64,000 bases of DNA. Source: an uncultured Bacteroidales bacterium. Its GTDB lineage: Bacteria > Bacteroidota > Bacteroidia > Bacteroidales > ML635J-15. Position 1 is the first letter of the stretch. Every line of letters begins with the position of its first letter. Shown here piece by piece: positions 43,625 through 52,932 of this stretch. The notes beneath the pieces are model-generated. The model did no database searches and was not told the origin of the DNA. It saw only the letters and a program-made list of their open reading frames with translations. The stretch covers positions 913,140-977,139 of the forward strand of contig CAJOIT010000003.1 of assembly GCA_905234755.1 (NCBI GenBank), in the 5' to 3' direction. A program made the translations under genes and the position numbers.

Positions 43625-44317
43625 TTATTTTTTCTTGGACTTCTTGGTTTTCTTTCCAGAATCATCCTTAATAATCTTCATATTCAATATCCTGACATCG
43701 ACTACAGGACGGTCGTCCTTGTTTGTTTCTACTGCTGCAATCTCGTTTACGACATCCATTCCATCCAAAACTTCACCAAATACTGTATATTGAGTATCGA
43801 GATGCGGAGTTCCGCCAATGGTCTTGTAGTATTCACGGATTTCGGCAGGCATCTTTATTCCCAAATGCGCCTCGTACTTGTCGAGTTTTTCATCGGTAAA
43901 AGTCCTTCCCTGAACAATGTAGAACTGCGAGCCGGAACTTCTGCGCTCGGGATTTTCGTCATCGCTAGTACGCGCGGCAGCAAGAGCGCCCTTCTTGTGG
44001 TAATATTTCGGATAAACAAATTCGGCCGGTATAGTGTAATCGGTATCAGCATCACCCAGAAGGACATCCGGCGTAGCATTCTTGGATGTAGGATCTCCCG
44101 CCTGAATCATAAAGTCCTTTATCACACGATGAAACAATATGCTATCGTAGAAATTGCTTTCGACAAGCTTTATGAAATTGTCGCGATGCAAGGGCGTCTC
44201 ATCGTACAACATTACGGTAATATTTCCCTTTGTTGTTTCAATCAACACCTTAGTCGACTGCGCAAAAGCCATTGCCGACACAAGCAACAAAGCCAATACA
44301 AATGAAAATTTCCTCAT
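43625..44317 (-). CDS. Exported cyclophilin-type peptidyl-prolyl isomerase (copy 2)
   Basis: A 230-residue paralogue of the gene at 42775: signal peptide ending AFAQ (1-20), FHRVIKDFMIQAGDP, GSQFYIVQG, YTVFGEV and a KKTKKSKKK tail. The first 50 residues are almost the same as in copy 1, which points to tandem duplication. GGDP is AGDP here. The promoter of copy 1 lies in the 133-bp gap between the copies, so each copy is probably transcribed separately. Confidence 0.93.
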   Translation of the reverse strand: MRKFSFVLALLLVSAMAFAQSTKVLIETTKGNITVMLYDETPLHRDNFIKLVESNFYDSILFHRVIKDFMIQAGDPTSKNATPDVLLGDADTDYTIPAEFVYPKYYHKKGALAAARTSDDENPERRSSGSQFYIVQGRTFTDEKLDKYEAHLGIKMPAEIREYYKTIGGTPHLDTQYTVFGEVLDGMDVVNEIAAVETNKDDRPVVDVRILNMKIIKDDSGKKTKKSKKK

Positions 44318-44341
44318 AATATTTAATGCAAATTAATATAT

Positions 44342-45316
44342 CTACAATACTTCCCAGTGTCCGCCTTTTGCACCGCCTACTCGCGCAATTATTCCTTCTG
44401 CTCGTAGCTGGCGAATATTCTTCTTAACTCCACTTTCCGACAATCCAGTAATGTCTTGCAAATCACGGATGGTGACAGATGGATTCTGTCGCATTGCTTC
44501 AACAATTTTCTGGTTACTTTTCTGGTTACCTTTCTGGTTACTTTCTTGCATTTCAATCAAAGCCAACTTCAGACATTGAAGCATAAAAGTAATAAATGGT
44601 GTGCTAGACGCTATGCTATCGCTTTTAGCAATTGCCGAATAATATTCTTGCTGATGCTCCTTGACTATAGTTTCAACAGGTATCCACGCAAAAATAGGAT
44701 TCCATTGCATCAGCAACAGAGTCTGCCACATACGCCCCATTCGTCCATTACCATCGGCAAAAGGATGAATAAACTCAAACACATAGTGAAAAACACACGA
44801 ACTAATAAGCGGATGTACCTTTGTCTGCTTTACCCAACCGAACAAATCGGACATGAGCATAGGCACGCGCTGGGCAGGTGGCGCCATGTGAATGCACTTC
44901 TGTCCATCGAATACACCCACACCACCCTGACGATAACGACCATTTTCATTCACCAAGTCCGTCATCATTAACTTGTGCGCCCTCAGCAAATCTTTCTCCT
45001 TATATGGATTCAACTCCAACAACAATTCGTATGCATCTATAGCGTTCTTAACCTCCTGAATCTCGTTAGGAGCACCAAGCACCCGCTTTCCTTCAATAAT
45101 GGCAGTAACCTGCTCCAACGACAACGAATTGTTCTCTATAGCCAACGATGACTGAATAGTTTTTATTCGATTCTTTTTCCGCAACTGCGGTGTTGGCAAA
45201 TGCTCTGCTGTCGCAGTAAGATGACCTACCATCTCTGCAATTTCTGCAACTATTGTCGTCATTTCCGCACTCACCGTAAACGGCGGAATATATGTCGGTT
45301 CCAGCTTCTTTGCCAT
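44342..45316 (-). CDS. Fic family protein with C-terminal winged helix
   Basis: A 324-residue protein. The inhibitory motif S57-L-A-I-E61-N is within the N-terminal helix. The Fic active site HPFADGNGRMGR is complete (H184 to R195). A C-terminal winged helix covers about 270-324 (VTIRDLQDITGLSESGVKKNIRQL ... GGHWEV). The linker contains NQK repeats encoded by a 12-bp tandem repeat near 44506-44545, which keeps frame when it changes. DNA-binding Fic proteins of this form are common in Bacteroidota; targets are unknown. Its own promoter is at 45344-45374. Confidence 0.92.
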   Translation of the reverse strand: MAKKLEPTYIPPFTVSAEMTTIVAEIAEMVGHLTATAEHLPTPQLRKKNRIKTIQSSLAIENNSLSLEQVTAIIEGKRVLGAPNEIQEVKNAIDAYELLLELNPYKEKDLLRAHKLMMTDLVNENGRYRQGGVGVFDGQKCIHMAPPAQRVPMLMSDLFGWVKQTKVHPLISSCVFHYVFEFIHPFADGNGRMGRMWQTLLLMQWNPIFAWIPVETIVKEHQQEYYSAIAKSDSIASSTPFITFMLQCLKLALIEMQESNQKGNQKSNQKIVEAMRQNPSVTIRDLQDITGLSESGVKKNIRQLRAEGIIARVGGAKGGHWEVL

Positions 45317-45343
45317 ACTATTGTTTCAATCACAAAAATTTGT

Positions 45344-45374
45344 CAAAGATACATTTTTTTGCACTAATTTCAAA
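45344..45374 (-). promoter_or_regulatory. Promoter of the Fic-HTH gene
   Basis: On the minus strand TTTG (45374-45371), exactly 19 nt, TATCTTTG (45351-45344), about 28 nt before the ATG at 45316. Confidence 0.75.
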
Positions 45375-45387
45375 GCAAAATCGCAAT

Positions 45388-46692
45388 TTACATAAACGCT
45401 GCCATATACAAAGGCATATAGGTAATCTTTTCAGTTTTTTCCAAATTAAACTTGCAAAGGACAACACTCCGTTCAATCTTATCAGGATTATTTTTCAAAG
45501 CATTATCAAGCGAAGCATGGCTCTTGTAATTGTTTCCCGACTTTACTTCCAAAATATTCAATGACTTATCTCCTTTTAGCAGAAAATCTAGTTCGTTGCG
45601 ACTTTTATGGTCGTAGTAATGAAGCAAATGCCCGTGCTTAGACAATTCTGCGGCAACGAAATTTTCGGTAAGTCCACCTTCGTTAATTGACAAATCACCT
45701 TGCACAACCTGCCATTGCACATTGCCACTCCACATACTGCAAAGCAAGCCAGTATCAAGCATATAGACCTTGAAAAGATTCCTGTTTTCGTATTGTTCGA
45801 AAGGCAAATCAAGCGAATGGGTGTTGTAGCAGAAATATGCCACGCCAGCATCGGCAAGCCACTGCGCCGCATCCTCATACTTCTGCATACTAGCGGTTTT
45901 CTCCAAGTCGGAAAGTATGTAGCGCTTCTTCTCCTTTGCAAGTTGAGACGGTATGGCATCAAAAAAGCGTTTAGCCTTAGTCTTGTTTTCCGCAGCATAC
46001 TTGGCAATATCGAGCCTATAACTGTCCAAAATGAGTTTTTGCTGATGCAAAGTCTGGGCAAAATCTGGATTTTCCAGATAGGTTGCAACAACCTTAGGCA
46101 TACCGCCAACGACCAAAAAATTTCTATAGTGCCTCATAAGTTGCTCGTGAACGAAATTTTCAAGCGGACATTCCTCCAAATACGCCTGACGAACCATCTC
46201 AATAGCCTGTTCTCCTACCCCATTTGCCCAGAGCCATTCTTCAAAATCAAGCGGATACATTTGTATCTGACTTTCAAAACCCACAGGATAACTACTGACA
46301 TCGGCATAATTTATCCCCAACAATGAACCCGACTCTATGTAATCGAAGCGACCATCCTCTACAAGAAACTTAATGGCTGTCCGAGCATTAGGGCAACTTT
46401 GAATTTCGTCAAGAAACACCAGGGTCTTCCCTTCCACAAACGGACCATACCCCATCAAACTCAACTTGCCGATAATAGTCTCCGCATCCCTGTTTCCGGC
46501 AAAGGCGTCCTGAATTTCAGGAGTTTGCTCAAAATTAAGTTCAACAAAATGCTTGTAATACCGACGAGCAAATTCGCGTATCGTTGTGGTTTTTCCAACC
46601 TGTCGCGCACCACATACAAGCAACGCCTCTTTTTGCGGAGTATTTTTCCACTCCAGCAACTTCTTGATTATCTTACGTTCAATTGCAATCAT
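45388..46692 (-). CDS. AAA ATPase with DUF4143 PD-(D/E)XK-like domain (ATPase C)
   Basis: Start at ATG 46690-46692 (MIAIERKIIKK); the longer frame begins at a TTG inside the repeat array. 434 residues: Walker A GARQVGKT (28-35), Walker B TLVFLDEIQ (near 90-98), and IESGSLLG and PLDFEEWLW blocks typical of AAA_14. The C-terminal DUF4143 domain carries a nuclease-like ELDF ... ILEVKSG pattern. It belongs to a different subfamily from ATPases A and B but has the same two-part design. Its start codon directly abuts a 15-bp repeat, with six more copies upstream (46693-46963). Known members are widespread and mostly without assigned function. Confidence 0.9.
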   Translation of the reverse strand: MIAIERKIIKKLLEWKNTPQKEALLVCGARQVGKTTTIREFARRYYKHFVELNFEQTPEIQDAFAGNRDAETIIGKLSLMGYGPFVEGKTLVFLDEIQSCPNARTAIKFLVEDGRFDYIESGSLLGINYADVSSYPVGFESQIQMYPLDFEEWLWANGVGEQAIEMVRQAYLEECPLENFVHEQLMRHYRNFLVVGGMPKVVATYLENPDFAQTLHQQKLILDSYRLDIAKYAAENKTKAKRFFDAIPSQLAKEKKRYILSDLEKTASMQKYEDAAQWLADAGVAYFCYNTHSLDLPFEQYENRNLFKVYMLDTGLLCSMWSGNVQWQVVQGDLSINEGGLTENFVAAELSKHGHLLHYYDHKSRNELDFLLKGDKSLNILEVKSGNNYKSHASLDNALKNNPDKIERSVVLCKFNLEKTEKITYMPLYMAAFM

Positions 46693-46963
46693 AGTAACTT
46701 TTTGCAAGTGTTTTTATCATTTTTTAGTAACTTATTGCAATAGTTTTAGTAAAAATTTAGTAACTTTTTGCAATATTTCGACTGCAAATTTAGTAACTTT
46801 TTGCAAGTAAAAGCAATTATTTTACACTATTTTTAACAATTAAACACAACAAATTAACAATCAAACATTTAACCAAACACAAAGTAACTTATTACATAAA
46901 TTTTATTCAAATTTTAGTAACTTTTTGCAATACTTTTCAGTAAAATTTAGTAACTTTTTGCAA
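46693..46963 (-). promoter_or_regulatory. 33-bp-period direct repeat array upstream of ATPase C
   Basis: AGTAACTTTTTGCAA or close variants at 46693-46707, 46726-46740 (one change), 46759-46773, 46792-46806, 46883-46897 (degenerate), 46916-46930 and 46949-46963. Spacing is exactly 33 bp within the first four and within the last three. The copy at 46693 abuts the start codon. A minus-strand TAAATTTG (46792-46785) is a plausible -7 element. In that case three copies would lie in the mRNA leader and four at or upstream of the promoter. Confidence 0.9.
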
Positions 46964-46974
46964 GCAAAAGAAGA

Positions 46975-47003
46975 AACAAAAAAGTCCGCAAAAACTTGCG
47001 GAC
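46975..47003 (-). terminator. Intrinsic terminator after sppA
   Basis: Perfect 8-bp stem GTCCGCAA / TTGCGGAC with AAAC loop (46984-47003). The A-run at 46975-46983 reads as a T-run on the minus strand. It lies 28 nt after the sppA stop and separates sppA from the ATPase C array. Confidence 0.88.
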
Positions 47004-47031
47004 CTTATAACAATAACACAATAAAACGAAC

Positions 47032-48822
47032 TTATCTTATAACAATATCGTATTCCATTCTTGCCTGAATGCCCTTGGTACCGGCAACACGCTTAGCGTT
47101 CTTATAGTAAATGTAGTTTTCGCCAAGTTCATTCTTCATTACGCTTGTCGTAATATCAAGTTTTTCAGCCAAATCCTCGAACCATTCCTTCTTTGCAGGA
47201 TATTCTACAATCTTGTAGTCGTCAGAAAGGTTTGCCATCGAAACGGCCTTCTTAACAGCATCGTTAAGTCCGCCCAACTCATCAACCAAGCCAATAGCGA
47301 TTGCATCGGCACCTGACCATACACGACCCTGACCAATAGAATCAACCAAAGCCTTTTCGCTCAAAACCTGACCTTCGGCACCTTTGCCCTTACGACCGTC
47401 GAATACCCTTGTAATGAACAAATCGTAGAATTCTTCGATTGACTGCTGAACAAATGCATATTCCTTGTCTGTAACAGGACGCAAGGTTGTTCCAAAATCA
47501 GATGAAGCATTTGTGCAAACCGTGTCAATTGTAACGCCAATCTTGTCGGTTACAAGTCCCTGCAAGTTGGGGAACATTCCAAATACACCAATCGAACCTG
47601 TCAATGTGGTCGGCTGAGCAAAAATATAGTCTGCAGAGCATGAAATGTAATATCCACCTGATGCAGCGTAGTTACCCATCGAAACGACAACTGGCTTACC
47701 AGCTTCCTTAACCTTCTGGATTTCGCGCCACATAACCTCTGATGCAAGTCCAGAACCACCTGGGGAGTTAACCCTCAAAACAACGGCCTTTACATCTTCG
47801 TTTTCACGAATCTTGCGAAGTTCTTCCGAAATCTTGTCTCCGCCCATTTGTCCGTTGCCGCCTTTTCCATCAACGATTTCGCCTTCAGCAAAAAGAACAG
47901 CAATTTCGTTCTTCGACTTGTTTTCCTTTACTTTAGGAACACTTGCATTTACATACTTTTCCAAACTGATGAACATATCCTTGTCCTTGCCATCGAAACC
48001 AGACTTTGACTTGAGCAAGTCGAGAACCTCATCGTAGTATTTAGTAGCATCAGCAAACTTAAGATCTACTGCATCCTTTGCCTTGCGGATAGAAAGACTG
48101 TCGGCATACTGGTTGAGCATATCAACCGAAATACCACGCTGTTCGGAAACACCCTGACAAATCTTGCCCCAAATAGAATTAAGAAGCACGCTGTACTGCT
48201 TGCGGTTTGCAGGACTCATCTTGTCGCAAATGTAAGGTTCAACAGCCGACTTAAACTGTCCATGACGGAAAACCTGCATTTCAACACCAAGTTTCTCAAG
48301 GACATTCTTGTAGAACATTATCTGCGAGCACATACCCTGCCACGACATTCCGCCCTGCGGATTCAGGTAGATTTCATCGGCAACAGTTGCAAGATAATAA
48401 CCTGCATGGGAATAAGCAGATGCATAACTTACAATGAACTTTCCACTTTCCTTGAATTCAATGAGCTTGTTGCGCAATTCCTCAACTGTAGCGAATCCAA
48501 CTGCTGCGCCATCCATATCAAGGTATATACCTTTGATTCTATCATCTTTCTTTGCCTTTTCGATTGCCTTAAGCGCATCGTTAAGACCCAACTGGTTTAC
48601 CGGAGTCATCGACATGAAATCGAAACTCATGCCATCAACAACCTTGTCGGGCATACCGGTTGCCAACGAAATCTTAAGCACCGAATTGTCCTTTACCGAC
48701 ACATCCGTTGACGAACTGCCAACTGACGACAAACCAATCATCAAAAAAATCAGGAAGTAGAGAATGTGAACAATGATAACGCCCACAACTACCGCCAGCA
48801 TAACTTTCCAAAACTTATTCAT
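47032..48822 (-). CDS. sppA: Signal peptide peptidase SppA (67K type)
   Basis: Start at ATG 48820-48822 (MNKFWKVML), 596 residues with one N-terminal membrane anchor. Two S49 domains: the N-terminal one supplies the catalytic Lys (RHGQFKSAVEPY), the C-terminal one the catalytic Ser in NYAASGGYYIS. The full-length tandem form is thus complete. It degrades cleaved signal peptides in the membrane. A minus-strand TATCTTTG (48860-48853) is the likely -7 element, with a leader of about 25 nt. A terminator follows at 46975. Confidence 0.95.
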   Translation of the reverse strand: MNKFWKVMLAVVVGVIIVHILYFLIFLMIGLSSVGSSSTDVSVKDNSVLKISLATGMPDKVVDGMSFDFMSMTPVNQLGLNDALKAIEKAKKDDRIKGIYLDMDGAAVGFATVEELRNKLIEFKESGKFIVSYASAYSHAGYYLATVADEIYLNPQGGMSWQGMCSQIMFYKNVLEKLGVEMQVFRHGQFKSAVEPYICDKMSPANRKQYSVLLNSIWGKICQGVSEQRGISVDMLNQYADSLSIRKAKDAVDLKFADATKYYDEVLDLLKSKSGFDGKDKDMFISLEKYVNASVPKVKENKSKNEIAVLFAEGEIVDGKGGNGQMGGDKISEELRKIRENEDVKAVVLRVNSPGGSGLASEVMWREIQKVKEAGKPVVVSMGNYAASGGYYISCSADYIFAQPTTLTGSIGVFGMFPNLQGLVTDKIGVTIDTVCTNASSDFGTTLRPVTDKEYAFVQQSIEEFYDLFITRVFDGRKGKGAEGQVLSEKALVDSIGQGRVWSGADAIAIGLVDELGGLNDAVKKAVSMANLSDDYKIVEYPAKKEWFEDLAEKLDITTSVMKNELGENYIYYKNAKRVAGTKGIQARMEYDIVIR

Positions 48823-48921
48823 ATAAATCAATTTTTTTATTAAACGATAGCGCAAAGATAATGCATATTTACGATTGACGATTTACGATTTTGGATTTTT
48901 TTGAAACGATGCTGTCTTTCG

Positions 48922-48953
48922 TTTGGATATTAGAATAAATCTCCTTATTTTTG
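48922..48953 (+). promoter_or_regulatory. Promoter of aroC
   Basis: TTTG (48922-48925), 20 nt, TATTTTTG (48946-48953), with the ATG of aroC at 48972, so the leader is only about a dozen bases. Confidence 0.7.
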
Positions 48954-48971
48954 TTTCCCAAAATTCAACGG

Positions 48972-49931
48972 ATGAACACTTTCGGGAATACATTCAGAAT
49001 AACGCTATACGGCGAATCGCACGGCACTGAAATCGGAATCGTGATTGAAGGTTGCCCTGCAGGAATACCGCTTTCAGCCAACGAAATGATGCCATGGATA
49101 GAACGCCGCCGCACTGGTCAGTACGGAGGAAGCAGCAGAACCGAAAGCGACATCCCCGAAATCAGAAGCGGACTATACAAAGGACACACAACCGGCGCTC
49201 CTATCCTAATAGCATTTAAGAACGAGAATATCCGCAATGATGACTACAATTTCGACGGATTTTTCCGTCCCGGACATGCCGACTATACTGCGCACATAAA
49301 ATATAATGGATTCAACAATCCTCTCGGTGGCGGACAATTCTCGGGAAGAATGACCTTGCCTATTGTAGCCGCTGGATATGTCGCAAAAAAAGTTATTCCC
49401 GAGGTGGAAATTTCAGCGACGATCTTGCCCGAATGCCTAGAAAATGTTGAAAAGGCCATGCCCAATGATTCGGCAGGTGGCATAGTGGAATGCAAAATAA
49501 AAAATCTAAACGCAGGAATTGGAGAACCATTTTTCAACAGCATCGAATCGCTAATTTCACACGCAATGTTTTCTATTCCAGGAGCAAAAGCAATTGAATT
49601 CGGCAACGGAATTGCCTCGGCGTCGATGCTTGGTTCGGAATACAACGACTGCTACATTAATGAACACGGACACACCTCCACCAACAACTGCGGAGGCATT
49701 AACGGTGGAATTTCAAACGGCAACGAAATCGTATTCCGCACCTTCTTCCACCCCACCCCAAGCATAGCCAAGAAGCAACACACATTCAACTTCGACACAA
49801 AGCAGATGCAAGACTTTGAAATTCACGGTCGCCACGATGTATGCTTTGCGTTGCGCACGCCAGTCATAGTCGAAGCATTGACAGCAATAGTAATCACCGA
49901 CCTAACACTAGCATCAAGACAATGGAAATAA
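48972..49931 (+). CDS. aroC: Chorismate synthase
   Basis: Start at ATG 48972 (MNTFGNTFRITLYGESHG), matching the family N-terminus with its active-site His; the seven codons before it are dropped. 319 residues, somewhat shorter than the usual 350-360. Family blocks present are RSGLYKGHTTGAPI, RPGHADYT and GGGQFSGRMT, with the final RHDVCFALRTPVIVEA. It makes chorismate from EPSP with reduced FMN. The middle region (after the SGRMT block) looks compressed relative to typical AroC. The last 10 nt overlap the start of the AddB-like gene, so the two are cotranscribed. Confidence 0.94.
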   Translation: MNTFGNTFRITLYGESHGTEIGIVIEGCPAGIPLSANEMMPWIERRRTGQYGGSSRTESDIPEIRSGLYKGHTTGAPILIAFKNENIRNDDYNFDGFFRPGHADYTAHIKYNGFNNPLGGGQFSGRMTLPIVAAGYVAKKVIPEVEISATILPECLENVEKAMPNDSAGGIVECKIKNLNAGIGEPFFNSIESLISHAMFSIPGAKAIEFGNGIASASMLGSEYNDCYINEHGHTSTNNCGGINGGISNGNEIVFRTFFHPTPSIAKKQHTFNFDTKQMQDFEIHGRHDVCFALRTPVIVEALTAIVITDLTLASRQWK

Positions 49932-52888
49932 GTTTCATCGACTCCGTAACGAAATACCTAACAGGGCAATTCGACGACCTGCAGGAACTTGAAATCATTG
50001 TCCCCAATAACCGAACTGGCTCCGCTTTGCTTGCTTCGCTGAAAAACAATGTAACAAAAGTATGCTGGGCGCCCAAAATCACTCCTATAAAGGACATTTT
50101 CATTAAAAACTCGGAATTTCACGAAGCTGAAAAAATTGTCCTGATATACAATTTGTATAAGATATACGACAAGCATTTTCCCGAACAAACCACACTCGAC
50201 AAGTTCTACAGTCTCGGCGAAATCATGCTTAGCGACTTCGATGACATTGACAAGTACCTCATCGACCCGATAAAACTATTCAAGAACATTGCCGATGAAA
50301 CTAAAATAAAAACTGAATTCAACGAATTCGATGACAACGAAGAACTAATTGAAGCTCTTCGCATGTTCTGGAACAATGTGTCTCAAAACAAACTGAAAGA
50401 CACCAAACTTAAAACACTGGAACTATGGCAGAAAATGCCAGAAATTTACAGCAACTTTTCCGAACAGCTTAATGAAAAAGGCATAGGATACCAAGGATTG
50501 ATTTACCGCAATTTTGTTGAAAACAAAATGCTGTCAGCCGATTTTTCGTTCAAGAATTACGCATTCGTAGGATTCAGCGCACTCAACAAATGCGAAAAAA
50601 GCCTCATGCAACACATCAGGCAAAAAGCAAAAGACAATGGCGGAGAATGCCTGTTTTTCTGGGATGCCGACAAATACTACATCAACAACCAATCGCAGGA
50701 AGCAGGTCTGTTCCTTCGCGACAACATAAAAAGCTTTCCTCTGCCAAAAGGCTTTGAACTCACCGACAACATTAAGAATATCAGCCAGAAAGATGTAAAG
50801 ATAATAGAAGTTCCTACCTCCGTCGCACAAGTAAAACTTGTTCCTGAACTTTTGGAAAAGAACAAGGAAATCGACAGCAGGACTGCAATAATTCTCGGTG
50901 ACGAAAAACTGCTAGTTCCGTTGATTTATTCTCTTCCCGAAATGCTAAAGAACGAAAAGGGAGAAAATATCCGCCGTCCCTACAACATAACGATGGGTTA
51001 TCCTCTTAGCTACACCGCATCGGCAAGTTTTGCTCAGACAGTAATGAAACTGGCAATGCACGCAAGGACTGGCGAAAAGACATATTTGCAAAAAAAGGAC
51101 ATTTTCTCAACGATAATGAACAGCTTTACACGCAAATATGTAAACGAAGAAACCACAAACAGCATAATCGGCATTCTCGACAAGCACAAAATTGAATACA
51201 TCTGCATCGACGACCTCAGAGCATACATTGACAAAAACAAAATGCTTTGCACATTATTCGACATCGAAAACAAATCCTTCACGCAATATGTAATCGATGC
51301 TTGCAATTTTGTCTACAACAACATACTCAACAACGAATCCAACAGGACTGAATCGGATTTCATGCACAAGATTATAACCTTGTTCACATCCTTTGTCAAC
51401 GCAATAGGCGATGAAATCAAGTTTGAAAACAACAGAATGTACAACAAACTTATGGTCAGCCTGATAAAGCAAAGCAACATAGCATTCGAGGGCAGGTCCG
51501 ACAACAACATGCAGATTCTGGGATTCATGGAAACCAGATGCCTTGACTTCGACAATGTGATAATGCTTTCGATGAACGAAAACACCTTCCCAAAATCAAG
51601 CAGCAAGCAAAGCATGATTCCATACGGACTGCGCAAAGCTTTCGGAATGCCATCCATAGAATTTCAGGACAGCATATATGCATACTATTTCTACAGGCTT
51701 TTGCAGAGAAGCAGTAAGATTAGGTTGCTATACAGCTCGGAAGAAAAAAACTCTAATGCAGAAAAGTCAAGGTTCATAACCCAAATAGAATACGAACTCG
51801 GTCTATACGAGGACAAAGAAACTGAAGAACCAAAATTCCACGAAACGAAAAGCTACGAGATACAACCGTCGCTACCAAACAAAATAGAAATAGTCAAGAC
51901 TGCCGACACAATTGCAAAAATCAAAGACCTGCTCGGAATAGGAAAAAGCAATGACGGGAAAAACGGAGTAACACCGAGCCATATAACGCCATACATAACC
52001 TGTCCGCTACAATTCTATTTTGAATATGTCGAGGACATAAACAAGAAAAACGACATCAACGAGGACACAAGCGCAGCCGAACTAGGAAACCTACTGCACA
52101 ACTCATGCTATTTCCTTTACAAAGATTACATCGGAGAAATCATAACCGAGGACTATTTCGTAAAGATACAGGCGAATATCGAAAACGCAATCGAATACGC
52201 CATACATAAGGTTTACAATGTAAATTCGGACACCAAACAAATGCAGGAGGCAAAGTCAAAAATAATGATTAAGCCCCTTCGCAAATACTTGAACGACATT
52301 CTTGAAATCGACAAAAAATATGCGCCTTTCTCTATCGTCGGTCTGGAAAAAAAATATTCCATCGAATATGATGTCAATGGACAAAAAGTTTTGCTCCGTG
52401 GAATAATTGACCGCATCGACCTGAAAGAAAAAGAAGGTATTTTGCGTATTGTCGATTACAAGACATCAAAAATTGACGATTCAAAGAAAACATACTCCGA
52501 CAATTTCTGGGATACAAGCAAATTCTCATCAAAGGAGGCTGTGCAAATTCTTATGTACTCAGAAATTATTGCAAACATAGAGCTAAATTACAAATACGAC
52601 ATTATTCTGCCCTACTTCTATAGCATCAAAAACATTAATGACGGCTTCGTGAAATGCCATACGCTTAACACAGAAACTAACAAGAAAAAACAATCTTCGA
52701 GCAATGTTGAAAATTTTCTTAGTCAGAACGCCCTAATTGATGGCAAAGATGTTTCCCTACGCATACACTTTAACGACAAACTCAAGGAAATACTTTCCGA
52801 CCTCCTTGACAAAGACAAGCACTTCACACAGACAGAAAACAGCGATGCCTGCAAAATATGCTCATACAATAAAATATGCAACAAATGA
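49922..52888 (+). CDS. AddB/RecB-like PD-(D/E)XK nuclease with decayed helicase region
   Basis: Start at ATG 49922 (MEISFIDSVTKYL), overlapping the aroC end by 10 nt; 988 residues. The N-terminal two thirds have the layout of an inactivated superfamily I helicase (IVPNNRTGSALLASL near 24-38, but no Walker A GKT). The C-terminal nuclease has CPLQFYFEY, LLRGIIDRID and LRIVDYKTSK as the metal-binding motifs, and a closing CKICSYNKIC. The first Cys plus these three fit the AddB-type iron-sulfur cluster. It probably works with an AddA/UvrD-type partner in double-strand break repair; that partner is not in the window. Confidence 0.88.
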   Translation: MEISFIDSVTKYLTGQFDDLQELEIIVPNNRTGSALLASLKNNVTKVCWAPKITPIKDIFIKNSEFHEAEKIVLIYNLYKIYDKHFPEQTTLDKFYSLGEIMLSDFDDIDKYLIDPIKLFKNIADETKIKTEFNEFDDNEELIEALRMFWNNVSQNKLKDTKLKTLELWQKMPEIYSNFSEQLNEKGIGYQGLIYRNFVENKMLSADFSFKNYAFVGFSALNKCEKSLMQHIRQKAKDNGGECLFFWDADKYYINNQSQEAGLFLRDNIKSFPLPKGFELTDNIKNISQKDVKIIEVPTSVAQVKLVPELLEKNKEIDSRTAIILGDEKLLVPLIYSLPEMLKNEKGENIRRPYNITMGYPLSYTASASFAQTVMKLAMHARTGEKTYLQKKDIFSTIMNSFTRKYVNEETTNSIIGILDKHKIEYICIDDLRAYIDKNKMLCTLFDIENKSFTQYVIDACNFVYNNILNNESNRTESDFMHKIITLFTSFVNAIGDEIKFENNRMYNKLMVSLIKQSNIAFEGRSDNNMQILGFMETRCLDFDNVIMLSMNENTFPKSSSKQSMIPYGLRKAFGMPSIEFQDSIYAYYFYRLLQRSSKIRLLYSSEEKNSNAEKSRFITQIEYELGLYEDKETEEPKFHETKSYEIQPSLPNKIEIVKTADTIAKIKDLLGIGKSNDGKNGVTPSHITPYITCPLQFYFEYVEDINKKNDINEDTSAAELGNLLHNSCYFLYKDYIGEIITEDYFVKIQANIENAIEYAIHKVYNVNSDTKQMQEAKSKIMIKPLRKYLNDILEIDKKYAPFSIVGLEKKYSIEYDVNGQKVLLRGIIDRIDLKEKEGILRIVDYKTSKIDDSKKTYSDNFWDTSKFSSKEAVQILMYSEIIANIELNYKYDIILPYFYSIKNINDGFVKCHTLNTETNKKKQSSSNVENFLSQNALIDGKDVSLRIHFNDKLKEILSDLLDKDKHFTQTENSDACKICSYNKICNK

Positions 52889-52932
52889 TTTACGACTTAC
52901 GAATGACGATTTACGATTTAATTTAAATGTAC

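Noticed and set aside
44506..44545. Phase-variable tract in the Fic-HTH gene
   Set aside because: The unit is 12 bp, so changes keep the frame; it only varies the length of an NQK linker.
46693..46963. Possible CRISPR array (regular 33-bp period)
   Set aside because: Repeats are only 15 bp, the 18-bp gaps are AT-rich and similar in character, there are two groups out of phase, and no cas genes are near. A regulatory array fits better.
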